Positions 25,085-34,520 of a stretch of 64,000 nucleotides of DNA are shown here, in pieces (the stretch's first letter is position 1; each line of letters opens with the position of its first letter). The translations under genes were made by a program, and so were the position numbers. Below the pieces are notes generated by a model, which saw only the letters and a list, made by a program, of their open reading frames with translations, was not told the origin of the DNA and searched no databases. The DNA is from Serratia symbiotica (Periphyllus acericola) (GTDB taxonomy: Bacteria > Pseudomonadota > Gammaproteobacteria > Enterobacterales > Enterobacteriaceae). Location of the stretch: positions 1,116,001 through 1,180,000 of the forward strand of contig NZ_OZ026452.1 in NCBI RefSeq assembly GCF_964019515.1, read 5' to 3'.

Positions 25085-26061
25085 TACCAATCTATTTTAT
25101 CTTTGAATTCTTCGGTATCGGCCTTCAGTACAGTGATCAAATCGACCATATCCTGCGGTAGTGGCGCATGCCACTCCATTTGGATGCCGCTGATCGGGTG
25201 GTATAAGCGCAGCATGGTGGCGTGCAGTGCCTGGCGATCAAAACCACGCAGTGTGCTGATAAAGGCTTCTGATGCACCTTTTGGCGAACGTGGGCGACCG
25301 CCGTACAGCGTATCCCCCACCAATGGGTGGTTGATGTGCGACATATGCACGCGGATCTGGTGGGTACGTCCAGTTTCCAAACGCAGACGCAGGCGGGTAT
25401 GGGCGCGGAAATGTTCCATGATGCGATAATGGGTCACCGCTGCTTTACCCATCGGGTACACCGCCATATGAGTGAGTTTGGTGGAATGGCGCGAAATAGG
25501 TTCATCCACAGTGCCGCCAGAAGTCATGGTACCTATCGCCACCGCTTCGTATTCCCGGGTAATTTCACGCTCCTGTAGCGCTTTTACCAGTCGAGTTTGC
25601 GCCGGTACAGTTTTCGCTACCACCATCAGGCCGGTGGTGTCTTTATCCAGACGATGTACGATGCCCGCACGGGGCACATCGGCAATTTTCGGATAATAGT
25701 GCAACAATGCATTGAGCACAGTGCAGTCTGGGTTACCTGCACCTGGATGCACAACCCGATCGCGCGGCTTGTTGATCACTAGAATATCGCTGTCTTCGTA
25801 GACGACATCCAAGGCGATATCCTGTGGTTCCCATCGGGGGGCTTCTTCTATCTGTGCAGCAATGGAGACTATCTCCCCACCCAACACTTTCTCTTTCGGC
25901 TTGTTTGCCGTTTTACCATTGACCTGCACCCGATTATCCAAAATCCACTCTTTAATGCGAGATCGTGAATAATCAGGGAACAATTCGGCTATAGCTTGAT
26001 CTAAACGTTGTCCGAGTTGAGATTCGGACAACGTTGCGGTGAGTTGTACTTGTTGTACCAT
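25084..26061 (-). CDS. rluD: 23S rRNA pseudouridine synthase RluD
   Basis: 325 residues (E. coli 326). The N-terminal S4 RNA-binding domain (QLGQRLDQAIAELFPDYSRS) is followed by the RluA-type catalytic domain with the essential Asp in GIVHRLDKDTTGLMVV (near 139), then RLETGRTHQIRVH. It makes pseudouridines 1911, 1915 and 1917 in helix 69 of 23S rRNA. One residue differs from the family in the INKPRDxVVHPG loop (Arg for Leu). Otherwise it is intact. It overlaps the pgeF start and is divergent from bamD, the standard order. Confidence 0.96.
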   Translation of the reverse strand: MVQQVQLTATLSESQLGQRLDQAIAELFPDYSRSRIKEWILDNRVQVNGKTANKPKEKVLGGEIVSIAAQIEEAPRWEPQDIALDVVYEDSDILVINKPRDRVVHPGAGNPDCTVLNALLHYYPKIADVPRAGIVHRLDKDTTGLMVVAKTVPAQTRLVKALQEREITREYEAVAIGTMTSGGTVDEPISRHSTKLTHMAVYPMGKAAVTHYRIMEHFRAHTRLRLRLETGRTHQIRVHMSHINHPLVGDTLYGGRPRSPKGASEAFISTLRGFDRQALHATMLRLYHPISGIQMEWHAPLPQDMVDLITVLKADTEEFKDKIDW

Positions 26062-26192
26062 ATGCAGCTTCTTCGTTAACGTTGGGGTGTCACGGCGATG
26101 CCGTTTAATATAGTGTGCTATTTTACATAGTCTTTCTCGGGAGCTTAACGGACAATCTCCCGGAATAACACCCTGAAGGTAATCAAAACGTC

Positions 26193-26924
26193 ATGACGCG
26201 TATGAAATATCTGGTGGCGGGAGCCACGTTGAGCTTGGTGCTGGCAGGTTGCTCCACCTCCAAGGATGTAGTGCCCGACAACCTACCTTCGGAAATCTAT
26301 GCTACTGCCCAGCAAAAAATGCAGGACGGTAATTTTAAGGGCGCGATTACACAACTAGAAGCGTTAGATAACCGCTATCCTTTCGGGCCGTATTCCCAGC
26401 AGGTTCAGCTAGATCTGATTTATGCCTACTATAAATCTGCCGATTTACCGCTGACTCAGGCATCTATAGATCGCTTTATACGCCTGAATCCAACGCACCC
26501 GAACATCGATTATGTGATGTACATGCGTGGTTTAGCCGATATGGCGCTGGATGACAGTACGTTGCAAGGCTTCTTCGGGATCGATCGTTCAGATCGTGAT
26601 CCACAGTACGCTCGTGACGCGTTCCGCGACTTTAGCCAACTCATTCAGCGCTCCCCTAACAGCCAGTACGTCACCGATGCCAACAAGCGTCTGGTCTATC
26701 TGAAAGACCGTCTGGCCAAGTATGAACTTTCAGTGGTGGAATACTACACTAAACGTGGTGCTTACGTCGCGGCCATTAATCGTGTCGAACAGATGTTGCG
26801 TGAATACCCGGATACCAAGGCAACACGGGACGCACTACCATTGATGGAGCGTGCTTATAAGCAGCTACAACTGAACAGTGAGGCCGAAAAAGTAGCCAAA
26901 GTGATCGCTGCCAACCCACGATAG
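26193..26924 (+). CDS. bamD: Outer membrane assembly lipoprotein BamD
   Basis: 243 residues. A lipoprotein signal peptide ends in the lipobox LAGC (Cys about residue 20), followed by five TPR-like repeats (for example [19 protein letters not shown] and [17 protein letters not shown]). BamD is the essential partner of BamA in the beta-barrel assembly machine, anchored to the inner leaflet of the outer membrane. The length matches E. coli (245). The start could be ATG 26193 or the Met three codons later; both keep the signal peptide. A strong terminator follows directly. Confidence 0.96.
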   Translation: MTRMKYLVAGATLSLVLAGCSTSKDVVPDNLPSEIYATAQQKMQDGNFKGAITQLEALDNRYPFGPYSQQVQLDLIYAYYKSADLPLTQASIDRFIRLNPTHPNIDYVMYMRGLADMALDDSTLQGFFGIDRSDRDPQYARDAFRDFSQLIQRSPNSQYVTDANKRLVYLKDRLAKYELSVVEYYTKRGAYVAAINRVEQMLREYPDTKATRDALPLMERAYKQLQLNSEAEKVAKVIAANPR

Positions 26925-26942
26925 GTGAGCAAGAACAGTTCT

Positions 26943-26966
26943 AACGCGCCTGCGGGCGCGTTTTTT
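26943..26966 (+). terminator. Terminator of bamD
   Basis: AACGCGCC-TGC-GGGCGCG followed by TTTTTT gives a GC-rich stem and U-run 18 bp after the bamD stop codon. Confidence 0.9.
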
Positions 26967-27030
26967 GTTGACGGGGTAAAAACCAGCGGTTAATTTGAAA
27001 AATGTTTATGCCAAACCCAGAGGGTAACAA

Positions 27031-27078
27031 ATGATCCACACACCGTTTTTCTCTACATTCTTTTTTACCTTACCCTGA
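27031..27078 (+). CDS. pheL: pheA leader peptide PheL
   Basis: A 15-codon frame reads MIHTPFFSTFFFTLP and stops at TGA 27076. Five of 15 codons are Phe, as in E. coli PheL ([15 protein letters not shown]). Ribosome stalling on these codons when Phe-tRNA is scarce normally prevents the attenuator hairpin and allows pheA expression. The Shine-Dalgarno AGAGGG lies 9 bp upstream. The gene itself looks intact, but the attenuator downstream is split by an IS element, so the control circuit is broken. Confidence 0.9.
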   Translation: MIHTPFFSTFFFTLP

Positions 27079-27204
27079 TTGTGAGGCGTTCCATCGTTTG
27101 ATAAAGAATGCGAAGACGAACAGCAAAGCCTCCTAAAATGCAGTTAACCCCGAAAGTTGGACATCCAACGATTAAGGGTTTTGCGTTTCAATAGACAGAA
27201 AAAA

Positions 27205-27706
27205 ATGCTCTTTTGAATTCAAGCAGTAAGTTGTTCATCACTACCTGAACAGCAATGACGGTGCGAAAAAAACAGCCTGGTTGTTTGGAGTCAACCACGG
27301 TGCAGTCCGGCGCTGGACTGAACACTGGAAAGTGAATGGCGTGAACGGCTTTACCGTTCCAATCAAAGCTTACTCTGCCGAGTTTAAAGAGTCCGTTGTT
27401 CCCTGGATGCAGGAATACAACCCGTCATCCCGGAAAGCTGCTACGAAGTTTTGTATCGTTGTAGCCTGTACCGTTAGCAAATGGGAGCATCTTTATCGTG
27501 AAGTCGGTATCATCGCCCTACGTGACAAACGCAGAGGGCACCCGGTGAAGTCAGGGAAGAACAATAGGTCAGATAAAGAACATAACAATACCCGTCCAGA
27601 GTTCCCTAGTGCTGAGGAAGAGCTTGAATATCTGCGGGCCGAGAATGCCTACCGAAAAAAGCTTCATGCCTTGATTCGGGAAAAACAGAAGATAAAGCAA
27701 AAATAA
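27205..27706 (+). pseudogene. IS3-family OrfA with an early frameshift
   Basis: From ATG 27205 the first codons resemble KCSFEFKQ but shift frame. From about 27281 one long frame holds the two helix-turn-helix units of IS150-type OrfA (AWLFGVNHGAVRRWTEHWKV and AATKFCIVVACTVSKWEHLY) and the C-terminal leucine-zipper-like segment EEELEYLRAENAYRKKLHAL. The early shift and substitutions in the second helix-turn-helix make function unlikely. Confidence 0.8.
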
Positions 27707-27978
27707 TCACCGAATTTAAGGCAAAGCTATAAGCTGAAAATGTGACTTCATATTGCCGGATTATCCCGTATTACCTATCACTGACACCTAAAGTCAGGTG
27801 ACCGTAGTGGCCGTTATGAGTAGGAACAGCACAGAATAGTTGCGTTGTTCCATGACCATAAAGGGCGATACGGTTACCGGCGTATGACTCTGGCATTACG
27901 GAATGAAGGCTATGGCATAAATCATAAAACGGTTCGAAAGCTGATGCGTAAGATGGGGCTAACATCATGCCTGAGAAT
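27707..27978 (+). pseudogene. IS3-family OrfB, 5' fragment
   Basis: After the OrfA stop several frames carry OrfB pieces, best seen as HKGRYGYRRMTLALRNEGYG and INHKTVRKLMRKMGLTS from about 27850 to 27970. The DDE catalytic core that should follow is absent; the sequence runs into the IS903-like inverted repeat at 27979. Confidence 0.8.
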
Positions 27979-29030
27979 GGCTTTGTTGAATAAATCGGAT
28001 TTGGAATAAAGAGTCCCGTGAATGGGCATCTTTCAGGCAAGGCGTACACTTTCTGGCATACCGGCGAGCGTCATCTTGTTTAATGCACAGATCATGGCCA
28101 GCGCCTCTGCAACTTGCCCATCATAATCTCGCAGCGACAGGTGACCACCAAATAGCTGTTTTACTCTGTACCTCGCTGTTGCCGCTATCGAACGTCGGTG
28201 GTAGCCTGTGATACTTGTCCACCGTGTGTTGTCTCCGGTAACGCGCTGGTTCGCCACCGCTTGATTTCGTTCTGCATACTGCCGACCAATAACGGGCTCG
28301 CTTCTCGGCGGTATTAACACCTTGAGCTTCTTGCCCCTTAACTCATCATGACTCACTCGCGTATCCTAAGCCCGATCCGCCGAGGCGACTTTGATTTTAC
28401 GGTACCTCTGACGGATGAGACCTGGGAAGGCTTCGGGATCGGTGACATTGCTCAAGGAAAAGTCAGCACAGATGACCTCATGTGTTTCTGTATCTACGGC
28501 CAAATGCAGTTTTCGCCAGATCCGCCATTTTTCCTGACCGTGTTTTTTTACCTTCCACTCGCCTTCACCCAACACGTTGAGCCCGCTAGAGTCGATAACG
28601 AGGTGCGCAATTTCACCCGGCGTTGGTGTTTTAAACGGGACATGGCCGGACTTTACCCGCTTACTGATGCAGGTGTCGTCCGGGCAGTTCAACGGCACTT
28701 TGATCAGTGTGACAATGGAGTCGACAAAGCCCTGGAGGGCGCGAAGTGTCAGGCCGAAAATCCGTTTCAGCATCAATACGCTGGTGATTGCCATATCGGA
28801 ATAATGTGGTGGGCGACCACGCAGAGAAGGTTTTGCCTCGCAGTACCAGGCGTGAAGTACCGTTTCATCCCCCCAGCAAGTGAGTAAACCCAGAGTGATA
28901 AGGGCGTTGTTGTAAGCCTTCCAGTTGGTGATGTTGAACTTTTGCTGGGCCACGGAATGTCGCTATGTTGACAGAAGGAGAGTGATCTGATCCTCGTCCC
29001 GGCCAAAAGTTCGATTTATTCAACAACTCC
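27979..29030 (-). mobile_element. IS903-like (IS5 family) element, copy 6
   Basis: 1,052 bp with ends GGCTTTGTTGAATAAATCGG (27979) and TTCGATTTATTCAACAACTC-C (29030). The left end begins GGCTTTGTTG, like IS903 itself and copy 7, whereas copies 3-5 have GGCGTTGTTG. Flanks cctgagaat and agcaaagtg differ, so there is no visible target duplication. It lies inside the IS3-family element. Confidence 0.93.
28033..28953 (-). pseudogene. IS903-like transposase, single amber codon
   Basis: The cleanest copy. From GTG 28953 the frame is open except for TAG at 28366-28368 after ASADRA. The rest (DTRVSHDELRGKKL to MPESVRLA) follows in frame. It shares the PPRSEPVIGRQY compensating indel pair with copy 3. 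The catalytic Glu position is Ala in YHRRSIAATARYRVKQLFGG. Even if the amber codon were suppressed, the DDE triad would be incomplete. Confidence 0.92.
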
Positions 29031-29125
29031 AGCAAAGTGTCCAATATATGGAGGTTCACTTCAAAAACAGGGGGCTTTTTTTATAAATATTGGCAACATA
29101 TCAGAATAGAAGGCAGAAGCTGATT

Positions 29126-30282
29126 ATGACTGACAACCCGTTATTAGTGCTACGCTAACGCATTAGCACTCTGGATCTGAAGCTGTTGGCACTGCTGGCA
29201 GAACGGCGTGAGTTGGCAGTGGAAGTGGGGAAGACCAAGCTACACTCTAACCGGCCCATCCGCGATAAGGAGTGCGAACGCGATATGCTGTATGCGCTTA
29301 TCGATGCTGCCAAGCTTCATGGCCTTGATAGTCTCTTTATCACCCGAGTATTCCAACTGATTATCGAAGATTCGGTGCTAACCCAGCAGTCTCTATTGCA
29401 GCATCAGCTTAACCAAATCAGCCAGTACGCTGTACGCATCGCTTTTCTTGGGCCTAAAGGATCTTACTCACATCTGGCGGCGCGCCAATACGCCGCGCCA
29501 TTTTCGATCAACTGATCGAGTGCGGCTGCCAAAAGTTCCAAGATATCTTCACTTAGGTAGAAACCGGCCAGGCAGATTACGCTATCCTACCTATCGAAAA
29601 CACCAGTTCCGGTTCAATTAACGACGTTTACGATTCGTTGCAGCACACCAGCTTATCGACCATCGGCGAGTTGACCAACCCGACTGATCACTACGTTCTA
29701 GTAGTCAAAGACAGCGATCTGGACCAGATCGAAACTGTCTACAGACATCCGCAACCCTTTCAGCAGTGCAGCCAGTTCATCAACCGATATCCATACTGGA
29801 AAATCGTGTATACCGAAAGCACTGCTGCAGCCATGAAAAAAGTTGCCAAGCTTGAACTCGCAGAAATCAGCAGCATTGGGCAGTGAGGCTGGCGGTGTAC
29901 TGTATGACTTACAGGTACTGGAACATAACCTGGCCAACCAGCAACAGAACATTACCCGTTTTATCATGCTGGCGCGCAAAGCGATTAACGTTTCCGAACA
30001 AGTGCAAGCCAAAGCCACCCTTATCATGGCCACTGGCCAGCATTCCAGTGCATTGGTTGAAGCATTATTTGTGTTGCGAGATAACGACATCATCATGACA
30101 AAGTTTGAATTCCGGCCAGTTAATGACAACCCTTGGGAAGAGATGTTTTATATCGATGTACAAGTTAACTTGCGTTCCGGGGTAATGCAAAATCGCTACA
30201 GGATCTGGTGCCTATTACCCGCTCGCTGAAAGTCTTGGTCTGTTACCTAAGGGACAACGTGGTGCCAGTCAAACCGTCATAA
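29126..30282 (+). pseudogene. pheA: Chorismate mutase/prephenate dehydratase PheA, broken
   Basis: Full-length homology to the bifunctional P-protein that makes phenylpyruvate. The chorismate mutase domain ([51 protein letters not shown]), the dehydratase domain ([57 protein letters not shown]) and the ACT domain ([20 protein letters not shown]) are in different frames. Lesions: TAA at codon 11 (CGC TAA CGC), a frameshift after AAPF near 29505, a nonsense codon near 29555, a shift near 29880 and another near 30190. An IS insertion also split its attenuator. Phenylalanine synthesis from prephenate is lost unless another copy exists. Confidence 0.94.
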
Positions 30283-30316
30283 AAATGGGGGATGGCCATA
30301 CCCTGTTGTTTTAATG

Positions 30317-31438
30317 TTACTTCCGGCTGTCGTTAACCTGCCGCAATAATGTGCGGCTCTCCACCAAGAAGCGCTGTGTGTAAATGCCGAACCAGTGCGC
30401 CACTTTTTGGAAGCTTTCAATAAACGCCTGCTTGTTATGATGCTCTAGCAACTTTATCGCCTCACCGAAACTCTGGTAGTAGCGTTTAATCAGCGCGATA
30501 TTCTCTTCCGAAGACATGATGATGTCGGCGTAGAGTTGCGGATCCTGCGCAAACAGTCGGCCAATCATCGCTAGTTCCAAGCGATAAATCGGCGAAGAAA
30601 GTGCCAGCAGTTGTTCCAACTGAACATTTTCTTCCGCCAAATGCAACCCGTAGGCAAAGGTAGTAAAATGGCGCAACGCTTGGATAAATGCCATATTCTG
30701 GTCATGTTCCAGCGCACTGATGCGGTGTAAACGCGCGCCCCACACTTGCAGTTGCTCCAACAACCACTGATAGGCTTCCGGCTGGCGCCCATCGCAATAG
30801 ACCACCACCTGCTTAGCCACACTGCCTACATCCGGGCCGAACATCGGGTGCAACCCAAGCACTGGGCCACCGTGCACCGCCAACATCGCATTCAACGGGC
30901 GATTTTTTACCGATGCCAGATCCACCAGAATACAGTCGTCCGGCAGCGCAGGCAGCCGACTAATCACCCGCTCGGTAACATGAATCGGCACACTGACGAT
31001 CACCATGTCGGCATTCGTCAGCAATTGCTCCGCCTGCGGCCAGTCCCCCTGATCCAGCACCTTGACCTGATAACCGGACAACGTCAGCAGGCGGTTAAAT
31101 ACCCGCCCCATCTGACCATTGCCACCGATAATGACGATAGGACGCAGTTCAGGGCGCAGGGTTTTAAAGCCTTTGTCATTTTCACTGAAATAAGACTCAC
31201 GCATCACCCTGCGCAACACGTCTTCGATCAGATCCGGCGGCACGCCAAGATTTTCAGCCTCTTTACGGCTTGATGCCAGCATCGCCGCTTCACGTTCAGG
31301 CACATATATCGGCAGACCGTGACAGCTTTTCACTTCACCCACTTGCGCAACTAGATGCAAGCGCTTCGCCAACAACTCCAGTAGTGCTTTATCTATCTCA
31401 TCGATTTGATCGCGCAACGCGGTCAGTTCAGCCACCAT
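30317..31438 (-). CDS. tyrA: Chorismate mutase/prephenate dehydrogenase TyrA
   Basis: 373 residues, equal to E. coli TyrA. The N-terminal AroQ-type chorismate mutase (residues 1-90: [20 protein letters not shown]) is fused to a prephenate dehydrogenase with the NAD-binding glycine motif [14 protein letters not shown] near 104, [10 protein letters not shown] carrying the catalytic His, and a helical C-terminus. It makes 4-hydroxyphenylpyruvate for tyrosine. Intact. It lies 6 bp downstream of aroF on the same strand (aroF-tyrA operon) and converges on dead pheA. Confidence 0.96.
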   Translation of the reverse strand: MVAELTALRDQIDEIDKALLELLAKRLHLVAQVGEVKSCHGLPIYVPEREAAMLASSRKEAENLGVPPDLIEDVLRRVMRESYFSENDKGFKTLRPELRPIVIIGGNGQMGRVFNRLLTLSGYQVKVLDQGDWPQAEQLLTNADMVIVSVPIHVTERVISRLPALPDDCILVDLASVKNRPLNAMLAVHGGPVLGLHPMFGPDVGSVAKQVVVYCDGRQPEAYQWLLEQLQVWGARLHRISALEHDQNMAFIQALRHFTTFAYGLHLAEENVQLEQLLALSSPIYRLELAMIGRLFAQDPQLYADIIMSSEENIALIKRYYQSFGEAIKLLEHHNKQAFIESFQKVAHWFGIYTQRFLVESRTLLRQVNDSRK

Positions 31439-31444
31439 AACTTT

Positions 31445-32518
31445 CTACTCCCCAATGCGAGCCGTCAGCACAGCGCAAAGTTCCCTGTGCATATGGCGCA
31501 GAAGGGTCTCGGTGCTCTCCCAGTTAATGCATGCGTCGGTGATGGAAATACCATAACGCATATTTGTACGCGGTTGTTCAGAAGACTGCTTGCCTTCATG
31601 CAGGTGGCTTTCCAGCATGATACCAGTGATCGAGCGGTTACCCGCTTTGATCTGCTCAACCACCGACTCGGCAACCGTCCACTGACGACGATAATCTTTA
31701 TTCGAGTTGCCATGGCTACAATCTATCATCAATGATGGGTGGAGTCCTGCATCCCGCATCTGATTTTCACAGGCGGCGACGTCTTGAGCACTATAGTTTG
31801 GCGTCTTGCCACCGCGCAAGATCACATGACCATCCGGGTTTCCCTGGGTTTGCAGCAGGCATACCTGCCCTGCCTGGTTAATACCGACAAAACGGTGCGG
31901 CCTAGCGGCGACACGCATGGCATTGATGGCGGTCCCCAAGCTACCGTCTGTGCCGTTTTTGAAGCCGACTGGCATCGACAGACCCGAAGCCATCTCACGG
32001 TGCGTCTGTGATTCGGTGGTGCGCGCACCAATCGCCGACCAACTGAACAGGTCTCCCAGGTATTGTGGGCTGTTCGGATCCAACGCTTCGGTCGCCAGCG
32101 GCAACCCCGTGCCCACCAAACCCAGCAGCAGGCGACGCGCTATGTGCAAACCAGCTTCAACATCAAACGAACCATCCATGTACGGATCGTTGATCAGGCC
32201 CTTCCACCCAACAGTAGTTCTGGGCTTTTCAAAATAGACACGCATAGCGATAAATAGCTGATCGCTCAATTCAGCCGACAGTTTTTTCAAATGACGGGCG
32301 TAATGCAGTGCCGCATCCGGATCGTGGATGGAACAAGGCCCACATACTACCAGCAGGCGGTGATCGCGCCCATACAAAATATCGGCGATGGTTTTGCGGG
32401 CGCTGGCGATTTCATTTTCATCATTGATACTGAGCGGAAATTGATTTTTCAGTTCTTCCGGCTTAATCAAGACCTGTTCTGCACGAATATGTACATTATT
32501 GAGCCCGTATTTTTGCAT
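31445..32518 (-). CDS. aroF: DAHP synthase, tyrosine-sensitive type (AroF)
   Basis: 357 residues from ATG 32518, giving MQKYGLNNVHIRAEQVLI as in AroF. An in-frame ATG 17 codons upstream would add a non-conserved stretch and is not preferred. It condenses PEP and erythrose 4-phosphate, the first committed step of aromatic synthesis. Conserved LLVVCGPCSIHDP (metal-binding Cys), RVYFEKPRTTVGWKG, FKNGTDGS and DCSHGNSNKDYRRQ are present. Proximity to tyrA and sequence support the Tyr-feedback isozyme. Intact, unlike pheA opposite. Confidence 0.95.
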   Translation of the reverse strand: MQKYGLNNVHIRAEQVLIKPEELKNQFPLSINDENEIASARKTIADILYGRDHRLLVVCGPCSIHDPDAALHYARHLKKLSAELSDQLFIAMRVYFEKPRTTVGWKGLINDPYMDGSFDVEAGLHIARRLLLGLVGTGLPLATEALDPNSPQYLGDLFSWSAIGARTTESQTHREMASGLSMPVGFKNGTDGSLGTAINAMRVAARPHRFVGINQAGQVCLLQTQGNPDGHVILRGGKTPNYSAQDVAACENQMRDAGLHPSLMIDCSHGNSNKDYRRQWTVAESVVEQIKAGNRSITGIMLESHLHEGKQSSEQPRTNMRYGISITDACINWESTETLLRHMHRELCAVLTARIGE

Positions 32519-32594
32519 GATTCTATTCCTGTCTTTTGCCGTTTTGCATTGAAATGAAACATTGAGCATTCCAGTTTCCTAGCTTACCATGATG

Positions 32595-32635
32595 TGTAAA
32601 TATTTAAATCTGAAATATGTAAACAAAGTATTACT
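32595..32635 (-). promoter_or_regulatory. Possible TyrR-box pair upstream of aroF
   Basis: Two TGTAAA half-sites on the plus strand at 32595 and 32618 are 23 bp apart, the spacing known for adjacent 18-bp TyrR boxes (TGTAAA-N6-TTTACA). The second half of each box is poor. The position (77-117 bp before the aroF start) is plausible. Confidence 0.35.
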
Positions 32636-32985
32636 TCAACGCATTAATAAAAGCTAAGAGATGCAAGCAGCAAAATCACTTACAATTAGTTAATGACGCA
32701 AACCTTCCTCAACCAAAATAAGTAACTAAAGGTGAAAATATTTATGTACACAAAAATTTTAGGGCAGAATCCCCAATTGCAATTGGAAGCAAAAATCAGC
32801 CATAATACCTAATAAAAGCCTCAGAGTGCTCAGCATGCTATGCTGTCAGCGGGGATTAATTAATTAGAATAAGAGCCAATAAATGAGGTTGTTAAATTAA
32901 GCTTACTTAGTTCTTTTTGTCACTATGGCGAGCCGATATAATTGGTCGTCATCACCAATAACCTTCTTAACAATCTGGATCTAGA
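32636..32985. other. A+T-rich intergenic region between aroF and the ydiY-like gene
   Basis: About 350 bp upstream of both divergent genes. It should contain their promoters. I saw no open frame, tRNA or clear terminator. A GCTCAGCATGCTATGCTG stretch near 32830 is weakly palindromic. Confidence 0.4.
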
Positions 32986-33756
32986 ATGCCTTCTTCACAT
33001 GTGCGCAGTACAATTCCGCTGTTTATCTGCTGCTTGGCAACTGTTACCAGTGCTTTAGCCCTTGCAGACAATACACTTTTTACTGCGATGGACGACCCGG
33101 CTACCGCCCAAAAACCATTCGAAGGTAACTTCCAAGCCGGTTATAACGCCCAGTCTGGCAACTCGCAAAACTCCAGGCTACTGGCCAGCACCAACATGAC
33201 CTGGTTTAACAACGATGCAGCCTACAGCTTGTGGGGGGCAGCCAACAATGCCACTTCCTCCAACGTACGCTCGTCTGAAAAATACCAGGCAGGCGGCCGT
33301 ACCCGTTACAACCTGAATGATCGCAACTACCTGTTTGGCCAAGCCAGTTGGCTGAGCGACCGTTTCAATGGTTATGATTCGCGCTCGATACTAACACTAA
33401 CCGGCGGTTATGGTCATCAGATCTTGAATGGGCCAGTCAGTGACCTGCGAGTGGAATTTGGTCCCGGTGCGCGTCACGATGAATATCATGGCGGAGGCCA
33501 TTCCACCAAAGCACTGGCCTATGGCGCAGCAAACTACTCATATCAACTGACCGACAGCACTAAAATCACTCAGGGTATTTCTGCGCTGACAAACGAAGCT
33601 ATCACACTGAACTCGGAAACCGCCCTGAACGTTGCGATCAACGACAAATTATCACTGCGCGTGGCCTACACCATAACTTATAATCGCAAACCACCAGTAT
33701 CAGCGCCTAAGAGTACCGACACCACGACCTCAGTTACGCTGGTCTACGGACTATAA
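32986..33756 (+). CDS. YdiY-like DUF481 outer-membrane protein
   Basis: 256 residues with an N-terminal Sec signal peptide (hydrophobic core LFICCLATVTSALALA, cleavage about residue 28), then a DUF481-type domain rich in alternating beta strands and aromatic pairs (GNFQAGYNAQSGNSQNSRLL, RTRYNLNDRNYLFGQASWL, VEFGPGARHDEYHGG), ending SVTLVYGL with a terminal hydrophobic strand typical of barrels. E. coli YdiY (252 aa, acid- or salt-induced outer-membrane family) is the closest named relative I recognise. Function is unknown. It appears intact and sits alone between aroF and rplS. In Serratia relatives this spot may hold a different gene, so I leave the symbol empty. Confidence 0.8.
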   Translation: MPSSHVRSTIPLFICCLATVTSALALADNTLFTAMDDPATAQKPFEGNFQAGYNAQSGNSQNSRLLASTNMTWFNNDAAYSLWGAANNATSSNVRSSEKYQAGGRTRYNLNDRNYLFGQASWLSDRFNGYDSRSILTLTGGYGHQILNGPVSDLRVEFGPGARHDEYHGGGHSTKALAYGAANYSYQLTDSTKITQGISALTNEAITLNSETALNVAINDKLSLRVAYTITYNRKPPVSAPKSTDTTTSVTLVYGL

Positions 33757-33814
33757 TCTCTGCTACCCATCGGTTCATATCAGGCATAAAGGCTTGTGAT
33801 GTATTAGGGCCTTA

Positions 33815-34005
33815 TATTGGGTGGAGGTAGAATTTGCTGCCTCGGCAGGCGCGCAACAAAAAATGGAGGCTTAAGCAACCTGGGTGGATCCATTTATGCC
33901 AGAGGACTTATTACAAAATGGCTCTGCTAACCGCAACGGCGACAACGAGGTGTTACGAAAGGTTCTGCCTGAAGCTGGATGAGAAGGGTATGAGCAATAG
34001 TATGA
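33815..34005 (+). pseudogene. Unrecognised coding remnant
   Basis: One forward frame from about 33823 reads VEVEFAASAGAQQKMEA, stop, ATWVDPFMPEDLLQNG-SANRNGDNEVLRKVLP with EAG, stop, EGYEQ, stop. Codon usage and residue composition look protein-like despite the stops, but I cannot place the family. It lies after the ydiY-like gene and before the rplS terminator. Confidence 0.35.
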
Positions 34006-34047
34006 GAAAAAGAATTGGGGTTCACGCTAAAATGCGATAAGCCAGAA

Positions 34048-34078
34048 GGGGCTTACCAAAACGGTAAGCCAATGATAA
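34048..34078 (-). terminator. Terminator of the rpsP-rimM-trmD-rplS operon
   Basis: Minus strand GGCTTACC-GTTTT-GGTAAGCC forms an 8-bp perfect stem 39-61 bp after the rplS stop codon. The following sequence CCTTCTGGCTT is only moderately T-rich. Confidence 0.75.
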
Positions 34079-34111
34079 TTATAATTTTTTGGATGTAGAG
34101 TTAGCTGTATC

Positions 34112-34474
<363 letters not shown>

Positions 34475-34520
34475 CTAGGTAAACTGATATATCGGTTTCG
34501 CCTGATGTCAGACGTTCCCT

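Larger units (their letters stand above)
27139..29063 (+). mobile_element. IS3-family element, interrupted by an IS903-like copy
   Basis: Left end about 27139 (cagttaaccccgaaagttgg) and right end about 29037-29063 (gtgtccaatatatggaggtt). Read inward, the ends are imperfect inverted repeats (GTTAACC..TTGGACA versus GTGAACC..TTGGACA). Flanking AAA on both sides fits a 3-bp target duplication. OrfA and the start of OrfB are on the left; most of OrfB is missing where IS903-like copy 6 (27979-29030) sits. The order of events was therefore IS3 into the pheA attenuator, then the IS903-like copy into the IS3. Confidence 0.78.
27125..29082 (+). promoter_or_regulatory. pheA attenuator hairpin split by insertions
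   Basis: The 5' arm AAAGCCTCCT is at 27125-27134 and the 3' arm AGGGGGCTTT plus T-run at 29069-29082. The arms are complementary over ten positions with one G-U pair. They are separated by about 1,930 bp of IS3-family and IS903-like sequence inserted at the loop, whose target looks like AAA. In the ancestor they would form the pheL-pheA attenuator terminator about 50 nt after the PheL stop. Confidence 0.8.

Noticed and set aside
26967-27030. raiA (yfiA) expected between bamD and pheL
   Set aside because: Only 64 bp separate the bamD terminator from pheL and no RaiA-like codons are visible, so it is absent here rather than a hidden pseudogene.
32518-32569. 17-codon N-terminal extension of AroF
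   Set aside because: Not conserved in the family; the internal ATG at 32518 gives the standard N-terminus and a Shine-Dalgarno AGGA.
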